This document shows positions 1 to 8,553 of a stretch of 64,000 bases of DNA, piece after piece (positions within the stretch are counted from its first letter, which is position 1; the number at the start of each line of letters is the position of its first letter). The translations under genes were made by a program, and so were the position numbers. Source of the DNA: Alphaproteobacteria bacterium (GTDB lineage: Bacteria > Pseudomonadota > Alphaproteobacteria > Micropepsales > Micropepsaceae). The stretch is from positions 1 to 64,000 of the forward strand of contig JAFKEU010000004.1 of assembly GCA_017308475.1 (NCBI GenBank), read 5' to 3'. Under the pieces are notes generated by a model. The model was not told the DNA's origin, made no database searches, and was given only the letters and a program-made list of their open reading frames with translations.

Positions 1-33
1 GTGGGCCATGACAACCGAAGTGCGGATGTACCC

Positions 34-1398
34 TCAGAGGAAATTGTATTCCGTGAACAGCGGCGTCAGGTCCCGCCCCCACACGCCGTAATAGTTCTTC
101 AGCATCTCCTCGGCGCGGGTGTAGCCGCGATTGACCAGTTCGCGCAGCGGACCGAGGAAGCCGTCCTCGCTCATGCCTGCGCTGTCCAGCGCGGCACGGC
201 GCTTCAGGCCCGCGGTGGAAATTTCCAGCATGCGGTGGGCCAGCTCATGCACGGTTGCCTTGCGGAACGGCACCTTGAAGCCTTGCCGGGCGACCCCATC
301 GCGCATCGCCTGGCGTTCCTCCGCCGTCCAGTCCTTCACCAGGTCCCATGCCGCGTCCAGCGCCACGCTGTCATACAACAGGCCCACCCACAGCGCCGGC
401 ATGCCGCAGATGCGCCGCCACTGGCCGCCATCGGTGCCGCGCATCTCCAGGAAATTCTTCAGCCGCACTTCCGGGAAGATGGTGGTCAGGTGGTCGGCCC
501 AGTCGCTCATCATCGGCGTCAGGTGCCGGACCTCCGGAATTTCGCGGTTCAGGAATTTGCGGAAGCTCTGCCCCGCCATGTCGATATATTTGCCGTCGCG
601 ATAGAGGAAATACATCGGCACATCGAGGGCATAATCGACATAGCGCTCGAAACCCATGCCCTCCTCGAAGACGAAGGGCAGCATGCCGCTGCGCGCGTTG
701 TCGACGTCGGTCCACACCTGGGCGCGATACGACAGGAACCCGCTGGGCCGTCCCTCGCGGAAGGGCGAGTTGGCAAACAGTGCCGTCGTCACCGGCTGAA
801 GCGCCAGGCCGACGCGGAATTTCTTCACCATGTCGGCTTCGGATTCGAAATCCAGGTTCACCTGCACGGTGCAGGTGCGCAGCATCATGTCCAGGCCATA
901 GCCGCCCACCTTGGGCATGTAGCGGCGCATGATGTCATAGCGGCCCTTGGGCATGATCGGGGTCTCGGCCAGCGACCAGCTGGGCGCGAAGCCCGTGCCA
1001 AGCATGCCCACGCCGATCTCGGCGGCCACTTCGCGCGCCTGCACCAGATGGGTGTTCACCTCGGCGCAGGTCTCGTGGATGGAGACCAGCGGCGCGCCGG
1101 ACAGTTCGAACTGTCCGCCCGGCTCCAGGCTGATGGAGGCGCTGCCCTGCGTCAGGCCGATAATGTGCCGGTCCTCGCGGACCGGCTGCCAGCCGAACCG
1201 CTCCATGCCTTCCAGTAGCTGGCGGATGCCGGGCCGGCCGTCATAGGCGACAGGCTTATGGGTCTTCAGGTCATAGACGAATTTTTCGTGCTCGGTGCCG
1301 ATGCGCCAGTCGGCCTTGGGCCGGCAGCCCCGCGAGAGGTGATGCACCAGGTCGTCGCGGCTTTGAATCGGGCCGCTGGCGGATTGCGGTATCGACAT
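34..1398 (-). CDS. gshA: Glutamate-cysteine ligase (GCS2 / plant-type GshA)
   Basis: Makes gamma-glutamylcysteine from glutamate, cysteine and ATP, the first step of glutathione synthesis in the cytoplasm. The 454-residue length and the motifs fit the GCS2 family found in alphaproteobacteria and plants: GTEHEKF at residues 34-40, a glycine-rich LEPGGQFELSGAP segment at about 91-103, and the EMRGTDGGQW motif in the C-terminal half. The reading frame is intact from ATG to TGA. It is separated from rsmE by an ArsR gene and a small secreted-protein gene, close to the usual rsmE-gshA neighbourhood in alphaproteobacteria. The 33 bases before its stop, at the window edge, hold nothing I recognise. 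Confidence 0.93.
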   Translation of the reverse strand: MSIPQSASGPIQSRDDLVHHLSRGCRPKADWRIGTEHEKFVYDLKTHKPVAYDGRPGIRQLLEGMERFGWQPVREDRHIIGLTQGSASISLEPGGQFELSGAPLVSIHETCAEVNTHLVQAREVAAEIGVGMLGTGFAPSWSLAETPIMPKGRYDIMRRYMPKVGGYGLDMMLRTCTVQVNLDFESEADMVKKFRVGLALQPVTTALFANSPFREGRPSGFLSYRAQVWTDVDNARSGMLPFVFEEGMGFERYVDYALDVPMYFLYRDGKYIDMAGQSFRKFLNREIPEVRHLTPMMSDWADHLTTIFPEVRLKNFLEMRGTDGGQWRRICGMPALWVGLLYDSVALDAAWDLVKDWTAEERQAMRDGVARQGFKVPFRKATVHELAHRMLEISTAGLKRRAALDSAGMSEDGFLGPLRELVNRGYTRAEEMLKNYYGVWGRDLTPLFTEYNFL

Positions 1399-1460
1399 GA
1401 TGTTCCCTCGCTGACGGGTACTTAGGGGGCGGTCATGACGGGCGCAAGACCACTTATTTT

Positions 1461-1486
1461 TGTATTGACTTAATTAAGTGTATGCA
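1461..1486. promoter_or_regulatory. Palindromic operator candidate before arsR
   Basis: A perfect 12-bp palindrome, ACTTAATTAAGT (1468-1479), sits inside a longer imperfect inverted repeat (TG.AT outer arms matched by AT.CA) that ends 14 bases before the ArsR start codon. It is an AT-rich island in GC-rich DNA. ArsR-family repressors commonly bind such sites over their own promoters, so autoregulation is the simple inference. Confidence 0.6.
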
Positions 1487-1499
1487 GAAATAATGCCGC

Positions 1500-1799
1500 A
1501 TGATTGCTGCCGCCCCCACGGTGACCGCCCTTTCCGCCCTGGCCGACCCCACCCGCCGGCGCATCGTGGAGATGCTGGCGGCCGGGCCGCTGGCGGCGGG
1601 CGAAATCGCCGGACGGTTCAGGCTGTCTTCGCCCGCCATTTCCCAGCATCTCAAGACGCTGAAGGACGCGGGGCTGGTGACGGTCCGGCCCATGGCGCAG
1701 AAGCGCATCTACCAGCTCAATCCCGAAGGGGTGGACGAACTGGCCGCATGGGTGGCGACCATCCGCGCCTTCGGGAACCCCCGGCTGGATGCGCCATGA
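1500..1799 (+). CDS. ArsR-family winged-helix transcriptional regulator
   Basis: A 99-residue DNA-binding repressor of the ArsR/SmtB fold. ALADPTRRRIVEML at residues 13-26 and the recognition helix SSPAISQHLKTLKDAGLV (43-60) are typical. There are no cysteines, so it lacks the classical metal-sensing CxC site and more likely belongs to the metal-independent autorepressor group that usually accompanies SRPBCC proteins. No SRPBCC partner follows here. The next gene lies on the opposite strand. The upstream palindrome at 1468-1479 probably mediates autoregulation. The ligand, if any, is unknown. Confidence 0.85.
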   Translation: MIAAAPTVTALSALADPTRRRIVEMLAAGPLAAGEIAGRFRLSSPAISQHLKTLKDAGLVTVRPMAQKRIYQLNPEGVDELAAWVATIRAFGNPRLDAP

Positions 1800-1941
1800 C
1801 GAGGCGGAGGTTGTCCCCGAAAGCGCCGTTGGGTGAAGGCATCCAGGTACATTTCCGGCATTCCACCCTGTCGCCCCGCCAGGCCCCCGCTTTCCGGGAC
1901 GTGCGGCGCAGGACCCTGGGTGTCTACGAAAAGCGTTACGG

Positions 1942-2463
1942 CTAGGGCGTCTTTTCAGGCGGCGCCTTTTCGGTTGGCGCTTCGGGCTTGCCGGGCGTTT
2001 GCGTTTCGGGCGCAGGATTCTGCGGCGCCTGACCCTCGGGGGCGGGCGCTTGCGTTGGCGGCGTTCCGGCGGCCCCAACATGCTTGAGTATGGTATCCAT
2101 GGCCTCGGTACGCTCGCTCACCTCACCCGTGCAGCGCACGACATCGTCCTTTATGACATCGCCCTTCAGGTTCGGGCCTTCCACGATCAGCCGGTGTTCC
2201 AGGTCGGCGTCGGAAATCTGGCCACTGAGCTTGCCGAACCAGTAGAAGGCCATCATCCGGGCCCCCGCCTGCATCGCCGGTCCGCCCATGTCCGGCGCTG
2301 CGCTCAGCCCCATGAAGACGATGTAGCAATGCACGTCCCTGTTGAGGGACGCTTCGGTGATGGGCGACGCCGGCTGCAGGGGTGATGCAGGCGCATCCTG
2401 CGCGGCGGCGGGCAGGATGAAAAGACCCAGTCCTGCCGCGATGGCAGCAACGGCAAGCTTCAT
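1942..2463 (-). CDS. Small secreted proline-rich protein, unknown function
   Basis: 173 residues. The N-terminus (MKLAVAAIAAGLGLFILPAAAQ) reads as a Sec signal peptide with likely cleavage after AAA at about residue 21. The mature middle part carries two cysteines (around residues 46 and 110) that could form a disulfide, and the last 45 residues are a low-complexity Pro/Ala/Glu tail. It lies 16 bases beyond the rsmE stop on the same strand and may be co-transcribed with it. I do not recognise the family. A periplasmic or surface location is inferred only from the signal peptide. Confidence 0.7.
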   Translation of the reverse strand: MKLAVAAIAAGLGLFILPAAAQDAPASPLQPASPITEASLNRDVHCYIVFMGLSAAPDMGGPAMQAGARMMAFYWFGKLSGQISDADLEHRLIVEGPNLKGDVIKDDVVRCTGEVSERTEAMDTILKHVGAAGTPPTQAPAPEGQAPQNPAPETQTPGKPEAPTEKAPPEKTP

Positions 2464-2479
2464 GGCAAGACCTTCCCTG

Positions 2480-3235
2480 TCAGTGTTGCTGTGAGAAATC
2501 CCCGGCGACGCTCTGCCAGATTGCCAATGCCGCCAGGGCGGCGGTATCGGCGCGCAGGATGCGCGGGCCCAATGTCACCGGCACGACAAACGGCAGGGCT
2601 CGCAGCGCCGCGCGTTCGGCGGGGTCGAAACCGCCTTCCGGCCCGGTGAGGATGGCGGCGGGACCGACATGGCCTGTCGCCGCGTCCGCCAGCGGCAGCG
2701 CATCGCCGCCCTCATCGCAGAAATAAAGTGTCCGCTCCTTCGGCCAGTCCGCCAGCAGCCGTTCGAAGGACACGCCGGCCGCGACCCGCGGCACGCTCAG
2801 GCGGCCCGACTGCTGCGCCGCCTCCACCGCATTGGCGGCCATGCGCTCCGGATTGATGCGGGTGACGATGGTGCGGCGGGTGAAGACCGGCAGCAGCGCA
2901 CGCACCCCCAGTTCCGCGGCCTTCTGCACCAGGTAGTCCGATGGAGTCTTCTTTATCGGGGCGAAGGCCAGCCACAGGTCGGGAACTTCCGCCTGGGGCG
3001 CGATCCGCGAAAGGCAGCGCAAGGCAATCGCGCGTTTGCTGACCTCGGCGATTTCGGCCATCCATTCTCCGTCGCGGCCATTGAACAGTGTCACACGATC
3101 GCCCGCTTTGGCGCGCATGACGTGCATCAGATAATGCGCCTGGCCCTCGTCCGGTGCCACGGCGATTCCTGCCGCCAGGGGCGCGTTGACATACAGCCGG
3201 ACCTTGCCGCCCGCTTCTTTCAGGTCTTCAGCCAT
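2480..3235 (-). CDS. rsmE: 16S rRNA (uracil-1498-N3)-methyltransferase RsmE
   Basis: A SPOUT-class methyltransferase that methylates U1498 of 16S rRNA in the 30S subunit. With the start at MAEDLK the protein is 251 residues, normal for RsmE. The N-terminal part is the PUA-like RNA-binding domain (LMHVMRAKAGDRVTLFNG, 37-54). The knot domain shows ILTGPEGGF (195-203) and LGPRILRADTA (222-232), which bind S-adenosylmethionine. The frame stays open upstream for 31 more codons, but that extension is cysteine-rich, unlike the family, and would overlap the divergent ubiA promoter region, so I reject it. Confidence 0.92.
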   Translation of the reverse strand: MAEDLKEAGGKVRLYVNAPLAAGIAVAPDEGQAHYLMHVMRAKAGDRVTLFNGRDGEWMAEIAEVSKRAIALRCLSRIAPQAEVPDLWLAFAPIKKTPSDYLVQKAAELGVRALLPVFTRRTIVTRINPERMAANAVEAAQQSGRLSVPRVAAGVSFERLLADWPKERTLYFCDEGGDALPLADAATGHVGPAAILTGPEGGFDPAERAALRALPFVVPVTLGPRILRADTAALAALAIWQSVAGDFSQQH

Positions 3236-3275
3236 GCGACACTTGATTCTCCAAAAGGTACATTCGCAAGTGCCC

Positions 3276-4220
3276 ATGAATTCGCAAGCCGCCCTCGACT
3301 CCTCCCCGGCCGACGCCGTGCCGTCCACTCTGGTGGATCATCTTCCGGCCCGCTGGAAACCTTATGCGCGGCTGGCCCGGCTGGACCGGCCCATCGGCAC
3401 CTGGCTGCTCTACTGGCCCTGCGTCTTCGGGCTGATCCTGGGCGCGGCGGCCGAGGAGCGGCGGCTGCTGGAATGGCAGGACGTCTGGTACCTGGTCCTG
3501 TTCGCCGTGGGCGCGCTGGTGATGCGCGGCGCCGGCTGCACCTTCAACGACATCATCGACCGCAAGATCGACGCCCAGGTGGCGCGCACCCGCGGCCGGC
3601 CGATTGCTTCGGGCGCAGTCAGCGTTACGCAGGCCGCCGCCTTCCTGGTGGCGCAGTGCCTGATCGGTCTGGCGATCCTGCTGCAGCTGAACTGGTTCGC
3701 GGTGGCGCTGGGTGCCGCGTCGCTGCTGCTGGTCGCGGCCTATCCTTTCATGAAGCGCATCACCTGGTGGCCGCAGGCCTGGCTGGGCCTGACCTTCAAC
3801 TGGGGCGCGCTGCTGGGCTTTGCCGCCCAGACCGGCCGCATCGACCTGGGCGATGCGGTGCTCTATGCCGGGCTGTTCTTCTGGACCCTGGGCTATGACA
3901 CCATCTATGCCCATCAGGACAAGGAAGACGACGAGCTGATCGGGGTGAAATCCACCGCCCGCCTGCTGGGCGCCTCTTCCGCCAGATGGATCCTGCGCTT
4001 CTATGCCGTGTCCTTCACCCTGATCCTGGCTGCCGGCTTCATCGAGCATACCGGCTGGCCTTTCGCGCCGCTGATGCTGCTGGCGGGCGCGCACATGCTC
4101 TGGCAGGTGCGCAGGCTGGACACCGACGACAGCGCAAACTGCCTGCGGCTGTTCCGTTCCAACCGCGAGACCGGCGCCCTGATCGCGCTCGCGCTGGCGG
4201 CGGCAAGCTGGTTCGGCTGA
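3276..4220 (+). CDS. ubiA: 4-hydroxybenzoate polyprenyltransferase UbiA
   Basis: An integral membrane prenyltransferase that attaches the polyprenyl tail to 4-hydroxybenzoate in ubiquinone synthesis. 314 residues with about eight or nine membrane segments. Both aspartate-rich motifs that bind Mg-diphosphate are present: NDIIDRKID at residues 91-99 and DTIYAHQDKEDD at about 208-219. The start at MNSQAA was chosen because family members begin with a short soluble leader before the LARLDRPIGTWLL motif. An alternative in-frame ATG at 3234 would overlap the start of the divergent rsmE gene. Confidence 0.92.
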   Translation: MNSQAALDSSPADAVPSTLVDHLPARWKPYARLARLDRPIGTWLLYWPCVFGLILGAAAEERRLLEWQDVWYLVLFAVGALVMRGAGCTFNDIIDRKIDAQVARTRGRPIASGAVSVTQAAAFLVAQCLIGLAILLQLNWFAVALGAASLLLVAAYPFMKRITWWPQAWLGLTFNWGALLGFAAQTGRIDLGDAVLYAGLFFWTLGYDTIYAHQDKEDDELIGVKSTARLLGASSARWILRFYAVSFTLILAAGFIEHTGWPFAPLMLLAGAHMLWQVRRLDTDDSANCLRLFRSNRETGALIALALAAASWFG

Positions 4221-4242
4221 ATCCGGGCCACTTGACTGATAT

Positions 4243-4285
4243 ATAATCCAACGGTTATACATCTGATCGATAGCCAACCGGTTAT
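4243..4285 (+). promoter_or_regulatory. Paired operator-like repeats before the second arsR gene
   Basis: Two related motifs flank the expected promoter: CCAACGGTTAT (4248-4258), inside an imperfect palindrome ATAA.C....G.TTAT (4243-4258), and CCAACCGGTTAT (4274-4285), which contains the perfect palindrome AACCGGTT (4276-4283). The spacing between copies is 26 bp. They are AT-rich against the background and end just before the GTG/ATG starts of the ArsR gene, so they are probably its autorepressor sites. Confidence 0.55.
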
Positions 4286-4293
4286 TGATTGTG

Positions 4294-4626
4294 ATGCCAG
4301 AACCGCGCGAACCCCCTGACCTGCTTTTCAGATCGCTGGCCGATCCGACCCGGCGCGCCATCTTCGAGCGGCTCTGCCGCGAGGGCGAGCAGACAGTCGG
4401 AGCCCTGACGGCCGGGGCCGGGGTCTCGCAGCCGGCGGTCTCCAAGCATCTTGCGGTCCTCAGGCAGGCCGGGCTGGTGCAGGACCGCCATGAAGGCCGC
4501 CAGACCCATTACAGCGCGCGGCTCGGCGCGCTTTCCCCGCTGCTGGACTGGACAAGTCAGATGACCGGCTTCTGGCAGAACCGGTTCGACCACCTCGAAG
4601 ACCTGCTCAAAAGGATGGACCAATGA
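4294..4626 (+). CDS. ArsR-family regulator of the SRPBCC-linked type
   Basis: 110 residues with the start at the ATG of MPEPREPP. GTG (4291) and TTG (4285) codons just upstream are also in frame, but the ATG leaves the repeats at 4243-4285 free as operator. The winged-helix core is clear: SLADPTRRAIFERL (14-27) and the recognition helix VSQPAVSKHLAVLRQAGLV (44-62). No metal-binding cysteine motif is visible. Its stop overlaps the start of the SRPBCC gene by ATGA, the classic two-gene arrangement in which the regulator controls a lipid- or ligand-binding AHSA1 protein. The effector is unknown. Confidence 0.88.
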   Translation: MPEPREPPDLLFRSLADPTRRAIFERLCREGEQTVGALTAGAGVSQPAVSKHLAVLRQAGLVQDRHEGRQTHYSARLGALSPLLDWTSQMTGFWQNRFDHLEDLLKRMDQ

Positions 4627-5060
4627 ACCAGGCATCCACTGATATGCGCTCTGTCATTGTCGAGCGCGAGATCCCCCATCCGCCAGAAAAGATCTGGCGT
4701 GCCCTGACCCAGCCGCACCTGATCGCGGAATGGCTGATGCAGAACGACTTCAAGCCGGTCGTGGGTCATGGCTTCAATCTTCGCACCACGCCCTATGGCA
4801 GCTGGAACGGCGTGATCGACTGCAAGGTCCTGGCGATCGAGCCGCACAGGACGCTGACCTACACATGGGATTCGGGCGACGGTCCGCTGCGTGTGACCAG
4901 CGTGGTGACATGGACCCTTGCACCGGCGGGAACGGGAACGCACCTGCGCATGGAGCAGTCGGGCTTCCGGTCGGACCAGCCGCAAAACTACCAGGGCGCA
5001 AAATTCGGGTGGCAGAATTTCTTCGCCAAACTGGAGCAGGTCCTGGCACGGGCGGATTGA
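4623..5060 (+). CDS. SRPBCC / AHSA1-domain protein
   Basis: 145 residues forming one START-like AHSA1 domain: the N-terminal VEREIPHPPEKIWRALTQP strand-helix (about 13-31), then alternating beta strands that include GVIDCKVLAIEP and LTYTWDSG. Such proteins have a hydrophobic ligand cavity and are often paired with ArsR repressors. The substrate is unknown here. It is translationally coupled to the ArsR gene (overlapping ATGA), so the two are one operon. The following TTG-start membrane-protein gene, 39 bases on, may be a third member. Confidence 0.85.
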   Translation: MNQASTDMRSVIVEREIPHPPEKIWRALTQPHLIAEWLMQNDFKPVVGHGFNLRTTPYGSWNGVIDCKVLAIEPHRTLTYTWDSGDGPLRVTSVVTWTLAPAGTGTHLRMEQSGFRSDQPQNYQGAKFGWQNFFAKLEQVLARAD

Positions 5061-5099
5061 AGGCGCTGCCCCATCCGCACGACCTCAGGGGAGATACCA

Positions 5100-5306
5100 T
5101 TGAACTGGAACTTGTGGATTCGGCAGAGTCACCGCTGGCTGTCGATCATCTTCACGGCGACCGTCATCGCCAACTTCGTCGCCATGGCACTGGGCAAGCC
5201 TCCCGCCTGGGTGGTCTATTCGCCCCTGTTACCGCTTTTCCTGCTCTTGTTCACTGGCCTCTACATGTTCGTGCTGCCATATGCCGCCAGGTCGCGCAGC
5301 GGATGA
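5100..5306 (+). CDS. Small two-helix membrane protein with TTG start
   Basis: 68 residues: MNWNLWIRQSHRWLSIIF, then two hydrophobic segments (about 15-32 and 41-59) and a short basic tail. The TTG start is supported by a strong Shine-Dalgarno sequence, AGGGGAG (5087-5093), six bases upstream. No ATG lies near. The RQSHRW...SIIF start resembles the first helix of PepSY-type or small inner-membrane proteins, but the protein is too short to assign. The gene lies 39 bases after the SRPBCC stop and is probably in the ArsR-SRPBCC operon. Confidence 0.65.
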   Translation: MNWNLWIRQSHRWLSIIFTATVIANFVAMALGKPPAWVVYSPLLPLFLLLFTGLYMFVLPYAARSRSG

Positions 5307-5369
5307 AGGATCGGCGGCGGGTGCAACATGATGGCCGGCAGGACATCAATCCGGCGAACGGCATCTTGC

Positions 5370-5675
5370 CTAGAACGGAATCTTCCCCGTCAGCATCTGC
5401 CAGAACATCACCCAGTCGCCCATGAAGCTGTAGAGCGGATAGCGGAAGGTGGCGGGGCGGTTCTTTTCGACCGCCAGATGCGCCGCCCAGGCAAAGCCAT
5501 AGCCGCACACCAATCCCGCGAGCAGCCATAGCGGCTCGCCCGTGAACACAAGCGCCAGCACGCAGGCAAGCGCGAGCGCCGAACCGGCGAAATGCATCCG
5601 CCGCGTGCCGCGCGCGGCGTGCTCGCTGAGATAGAAGGGATAGAATTCCGCGAAACTGCCGAAGCGCCGGTCCAT
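5370..5675 (-). CDS. DUF962 (Mpo1/YGL010w-like) membrane protein
   Basis: 101 residues with the DUF962 hallmarks: the FYPFYLSEHA block at 11-20 with a conserved histidine, RRMHFAGSALAL at 25-36, then CGYGFAWAAHLAVEKNRPATF at about 57-77 and YSFMGDWVMFW near the C-terminus. The yeast relative Mpo1 is an iron-dependent dioxygenase acting on 2-hydroxy fatty acids. The conserved histidines are visible here, but the bacterial function is unproven. Three to four membrane helices are expected. The start at MDRRFGSF fits the family, and the long upstream extension of the open frame is antisense to lysE. It converges with the preceding small membrane protein. Confidence 0.82.
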   Translation of the reverse strand: MDRRFGSFAEFYPFYLSEHAARGTRRMHFAGSALALACVLALVFTGEPLWLLAGLVCGYGFAWAAHLAVEKNRPATFRYPLYSFMGDWVMFWQMLTGKIPF

Positions 5676-5783
5676 CCTTGCCTCCAGCGCCAGTGTCGCG
5701 CCATCCGCCACCCTTGCCAAGCCGCCAATGTTGCCAAGCCATCCGTCTTGCCAATCCTGAAGCGGGGCCCCACCCTGCCCCGG

Positions 5784-6410
5784 ATGCAGTTCACCATCAT
5801 GACTCTCGACCGGCTGGCCCTGTTCGTTACCGCCGAACTTGTTTTTTCGCTGACACCCGGGCCCACCGTGATGATGATCTCGGCCTATGGCTTTCGCGGG
5901 GGATTCCGCCAGGCGCTGGCCGCGATCTGCGGTACCCAGACGGGCAACACCATCTGGTATGTGGCCTCCGTCGCCGGGCTGGGCGCGCTGGTCACCGCCT
6001 GGCCGCTGGCTTTCGCCGCCGTCCGCCTTCTGGGCGCGGCCTATCTGATCTGGCTGGGCATCGGCGAGTTGCGGCGCAGCTTCCATCCCGCGCCCGATGC
6101 GGCGGCTCCCCGGCTGACGCGCGGGCCCTATATTCAGGCACTGCTGACCCAGCTGGGCAATCCCAAGGCGCTGCTGTTCTTCGGCGCGCTGCTGCCGCAG
6201 TTCATCGACACGGGCCGCCCGCTGATGCCGCAGTATGTGCTTATGTTCGCCATCACCTTCCTCGGCGAGAGCATCATCCTTTCCGCCTATGGCGGACTGG
6301 CGGCGGCGGGCGGACAGCGCACTGCGGCGCACGGCGCCTGGCGCGAACGCATCAGCGGCGTCGTGCTGCTGGCCTTGGGCCTGATGTTCGCACTGGTGAA
6401 CGGCCTGTGA
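5784..6410 (+). CDS. LysE/RhtB-family amino-acid exporter
   Basis: About 208 residues with six predicted membrane helices. FSLTPGPTVMMISAYGFRGGFRQAL near the N-terminus is the LysE/RhtB signature, and QLGNPKALLFFGALLPQFID is the second conserved block. The family exports amino acids or homoserine lactones, but the substrate cannot be read from sequence. The start is ATG 5784 or ATG 5799, and both give a normal length. Its TGA stop overlaps the GTG start of the next methyltransferase, so the two are coupled. Confidence 0.85.
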   Translation: MQFTIMTLDRLALFVTAELVFSLTPGPTVMMISAYGFRGGFRQALAAICGTQTGNTIWYVASVAGLGALVTAWPLAFAAVRLLGAAYLIWLGIGELRRSFHPAPDAAAPRLTRGPYIQALLTQLGNPKALLFFGALLPQFIDTGRPLMPQYVLMFAITFLGESIILSAYGGLAAAGGQRTAAHGAWRERISGVVLLALGLMFALVNGL

Positions 6411-7057
6411 ATCCGGAAGACTTCATCCGCGCCAACACCCTGCTTCGGTTCCCGCCGCTGGTACCCGAGATCGAACTGCACCTCGCCGCCGAGGTCGTGC
6501 CGCTGTGGCGCAGGACCGAAGAGGAACTGGCCGCGATCGGCGTGCCGCCGCCCTATTGGGCCTTTGCCTGGGCGGGTGGACAGGCGCTGGCGCGATACGT
6601 CCTGGACAATCCGCAGACCGTGAAGGGCCGCAAGGTGCTGGACATCGGCTCGGGTTCGGGCCTGGTGGGGATCGCCGCCGCAAAGGCCGGTGCCGCCGGC
6701 GTGCTGGCCGCCGACATCGATTCCGTCGCCTGCGCCGCCATCCGGCTCAATGCCGCCGCCAATGACCGCAGCCTCGCCGTCACCGCCGATGACCTGATCG
6801 GCGCGCGCGAAGACTGGGATGTGATCCTGGTGGGCGATCTGTTCTATGAGCGGCCGCTCGCAGAAAGATTGCTGGAATGGCTGCATGGTCTGAAAGCAGA
6901 GGTGCTGCTGGGCGATCCGGGACGCAATTATTTTCCAAGACAGGGTGTGAACGAGCTGGCCCGCTACCAGGTGCCCACGACACGCGATCTGGAAGACCGC
7001 GAGATCCGCGATACCGGTGTTTTCCGGCTGATCCGACCGGAAGGATCATTGGGCTAG
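6407..7057 (+). CDS. Class I SAM methyltransferase, ETFB-lysine-methyltransferase-like
   Basis: 216 residues from a GTG start that overlaps the lysE-type stop (GTGA). The SAM site DIGSGSGLVGIAA spans about 79-91, preceded by PPPYWAFAWAGGQALARYV (48-65), the pattern seen in METTL20/ETFBKMT and the bacterial proteins often annotated as nicotinamide N-methylase or PrmA-like. A plausible substrate is a lysine of electron-transfer flavoprotein beta, but this rests on family resemblance. GDLFYERPLAERLL after motif IV agrees with this subgroup. Confidence 0.78.
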   Translation: MNPEDFIRANTLLRFPPLVPEIELHLAAEVVPLWRRTEEELAAIGVPPPYWAFAWAGGQALARYVLDNPQTVKGRKVLDIGSGSGLVGIAAAKAGAAGVLAADIDSVACAAIRLNAAANDRSLAVTADDLIGAREDWDVILVGDLFYERPLAERLLEWLHGLKAEVLLGDPGRNYFPRQGVNELARYQVPTTRDLEDREIRDTGVFRLIRPEGSLG

Positions 7058-7107
7058 GCGCCGCCGCATCCCTCTGCCACAGTGGCCCGGCTTCAGCGGG
7101 GGACTCC

Positions 7108-8553
7108 ATGGCCGTCATCGCAGACAATCCCAATCCGGAAACCGACGACGACCTCAAGCGCGCTTTGGGTCCGCTACACCTGATCTCGCTGGGCATCGGC
7201 TGCATCATCGGCGCGGGCATCTTCGTGCTGACCGGCCATGCCGCCGCCGGCTATGCGGGGCCGGGCGTGGTGATCAGCTTCGCCATCGCCGGGATGGGCT
7301 GCCTGTTCGCCGGCCTCTGTTATTCCGAATATGCCAGCATGATCCCGGTGGCCGGAAGCGCCTATACCTATACCTACGCCACGCTTGGCCGCTTCATCGC
7401 CTGGATCATCGGCTGGAACCTGGTGCTGGAATATCTGGCCGCCGCCTCGACCGTGGCAGTGGGCTGGTCGGGCTATCTCAACAATTTCCTGTCCAGCGTG
7501 GGCCTTCCCATTCCGCACGCCTTCGCCAATGCGCCGCTGGCCGGACACGGCTTCGCCGACATGTCGCTGACCGGCGCGGTGATGAACCTTCCCGCCGTGG
7601 CCATCATCGCCCTGATCACCTGGGTGCTGATCGCGGGCGTCAAGACAAGCGCCAACTTCAACAACGCGATGGTCGTCATCAAGCTGACCATCGTGCTGGT
7701 GGTGATCTTCGCCTGCTTCTCCTACATCGTCCCTGCCAACCACACACCCTTTATCCCGCCCAACACCGGCGAGGTCGGGCATTTCGGCTGGACCGGCGTG
7801 TTCCGCGCCACCGGGGTGATCTTCTTCGCCTATATCGGCTTTGACGCGGTTTCCGTGGCGGCGCAGGAGGCCAAAAATCCCCAGCGCGACATTCCCATCG
7901 GCATGCTTGGCTCGCTGATCATCTGCACCGTGCTCTATATGCTGATGAGCTATGTGCTGACCGGCATCGCGCCCTACCAGACGCTGAACGTGGCCCACCC
8001 CGTCAGCCAGGCGGTGGAGGCGCTGCCCGGCACCAGGTGGCTGGCGCCTTTCGTCAATGTCGGCGCCGTCGTCGGCCTGGCCTCGGTGGTGCTGGTGCTG
8101 CTGATGGCACAGAGCCGCGTCTTCTATGCCATGTCGCGCGACGGCCTGATCCCGCCCGCCTTCAGCAAGATCCACCCGAAATTCCGCACGCCCTGGAAGG
8201 GCAATATCGTCACCGGCATCTTCGCCGCGCTGCTGGCGGGCGCCCTTCCCATCGACATACTGGGCGAGCTGGTGTCGATCGGCACACTGGCTGCCTTCAC
8301 CATCGTCTGCATCGGCGTGATGGTGCTGCGGGTGCGTGCGCCCCGGGCCCGCCGGCCCTTCCGCACGCCGCTGGTGTGGGTGACCGCGCCCCTGGGCGTC
8401 TTCATGTGCCTGTTCATGATGATCTTCCTGCCGGGCGATACATGGCTGAGGCTTGCGGCCTGGACAGCGATCGGGCTTGGCGTCTATTTCCTCTACAGCG
8501 CCAAGCATGCCCACCCGCCGCGCTATTCGATTGAGGCCCTGCCCGCGGAATGA
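7108..8553 (+). CDS. APC-family amino-acid permease
   Basis: 481 residues with about 12 membrane helices. The first helix carries the APC motif [19 protein letters not shown] (about 28-46), where backbone groups of the GAG turn bind the substrate alpha-carboxylate. [27 protein letters not shown] (about 238-264) is the helix-6/7 signature of the cationic amino-acid transporter subgroup. A SARP-like regulator or binding protein is absent nearby, so the substrate stays open. The ATG is preceded by AGCGGGGGA. The stop overlaps the ubiD-family start by ATGA. Confidence 0.88.
   Translation: MAVIADNPNPETDDDLKRALGPLHLISLGIGCIIGAGIFVLTGHAAAGYAGPGVVISFAIAGMGCLFAGLCYSEYASMIPVAGSAYTYTYATLGRFIAWIIGWNLVLEYLAAASTVAVGWSGYLNNFLSSVGLPIPHAFANAPLAGHGFADMSLTGAVMNLPAVAIIALITWVLIAGVKTSANFNNAMVVIKLTIVLVVIFACFSYIVPANHTPFIPPNTGEVGHFGWTGVFRATGVIFFAYIGFDAVSVAAQEAKNPQRDIPIGMLGSLIICTVLYMLMSYVLTGIAPYQTLNVAHPVSQAVEALPGTRWLAPFVNVGAVVGLASVVLVLLMAQSRVFYAMSRDGLIPPAFSKIHPKFRTPWKGNIVTGIFAALLAGALPIDILGELVSIGTLAAFTIVCIGVMVLRVRAPRARRPFRTPLVWVTAPLGVFMCLFMMIFLPGDTWLRLAAWTAIGLGVYFLYSAKHAHPPRYSIEALPAE

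Noticed and set aside
1..1218. A 405-codon plus-strand frame antisense to gshA
   Set aside because: Its codons mirror the gshA reading frame and its product is His/Ala/Arg/Gln-rich low-quality sequence. gshA itself has all family motifs.
1796..1945. A 49-codon frame overlapping the ArsR stop (ATGA)
   Set aside because: The overlap suggests coupling, but the product is short, basic and without recognisable pattern, and its end overlaps the convergent gene.
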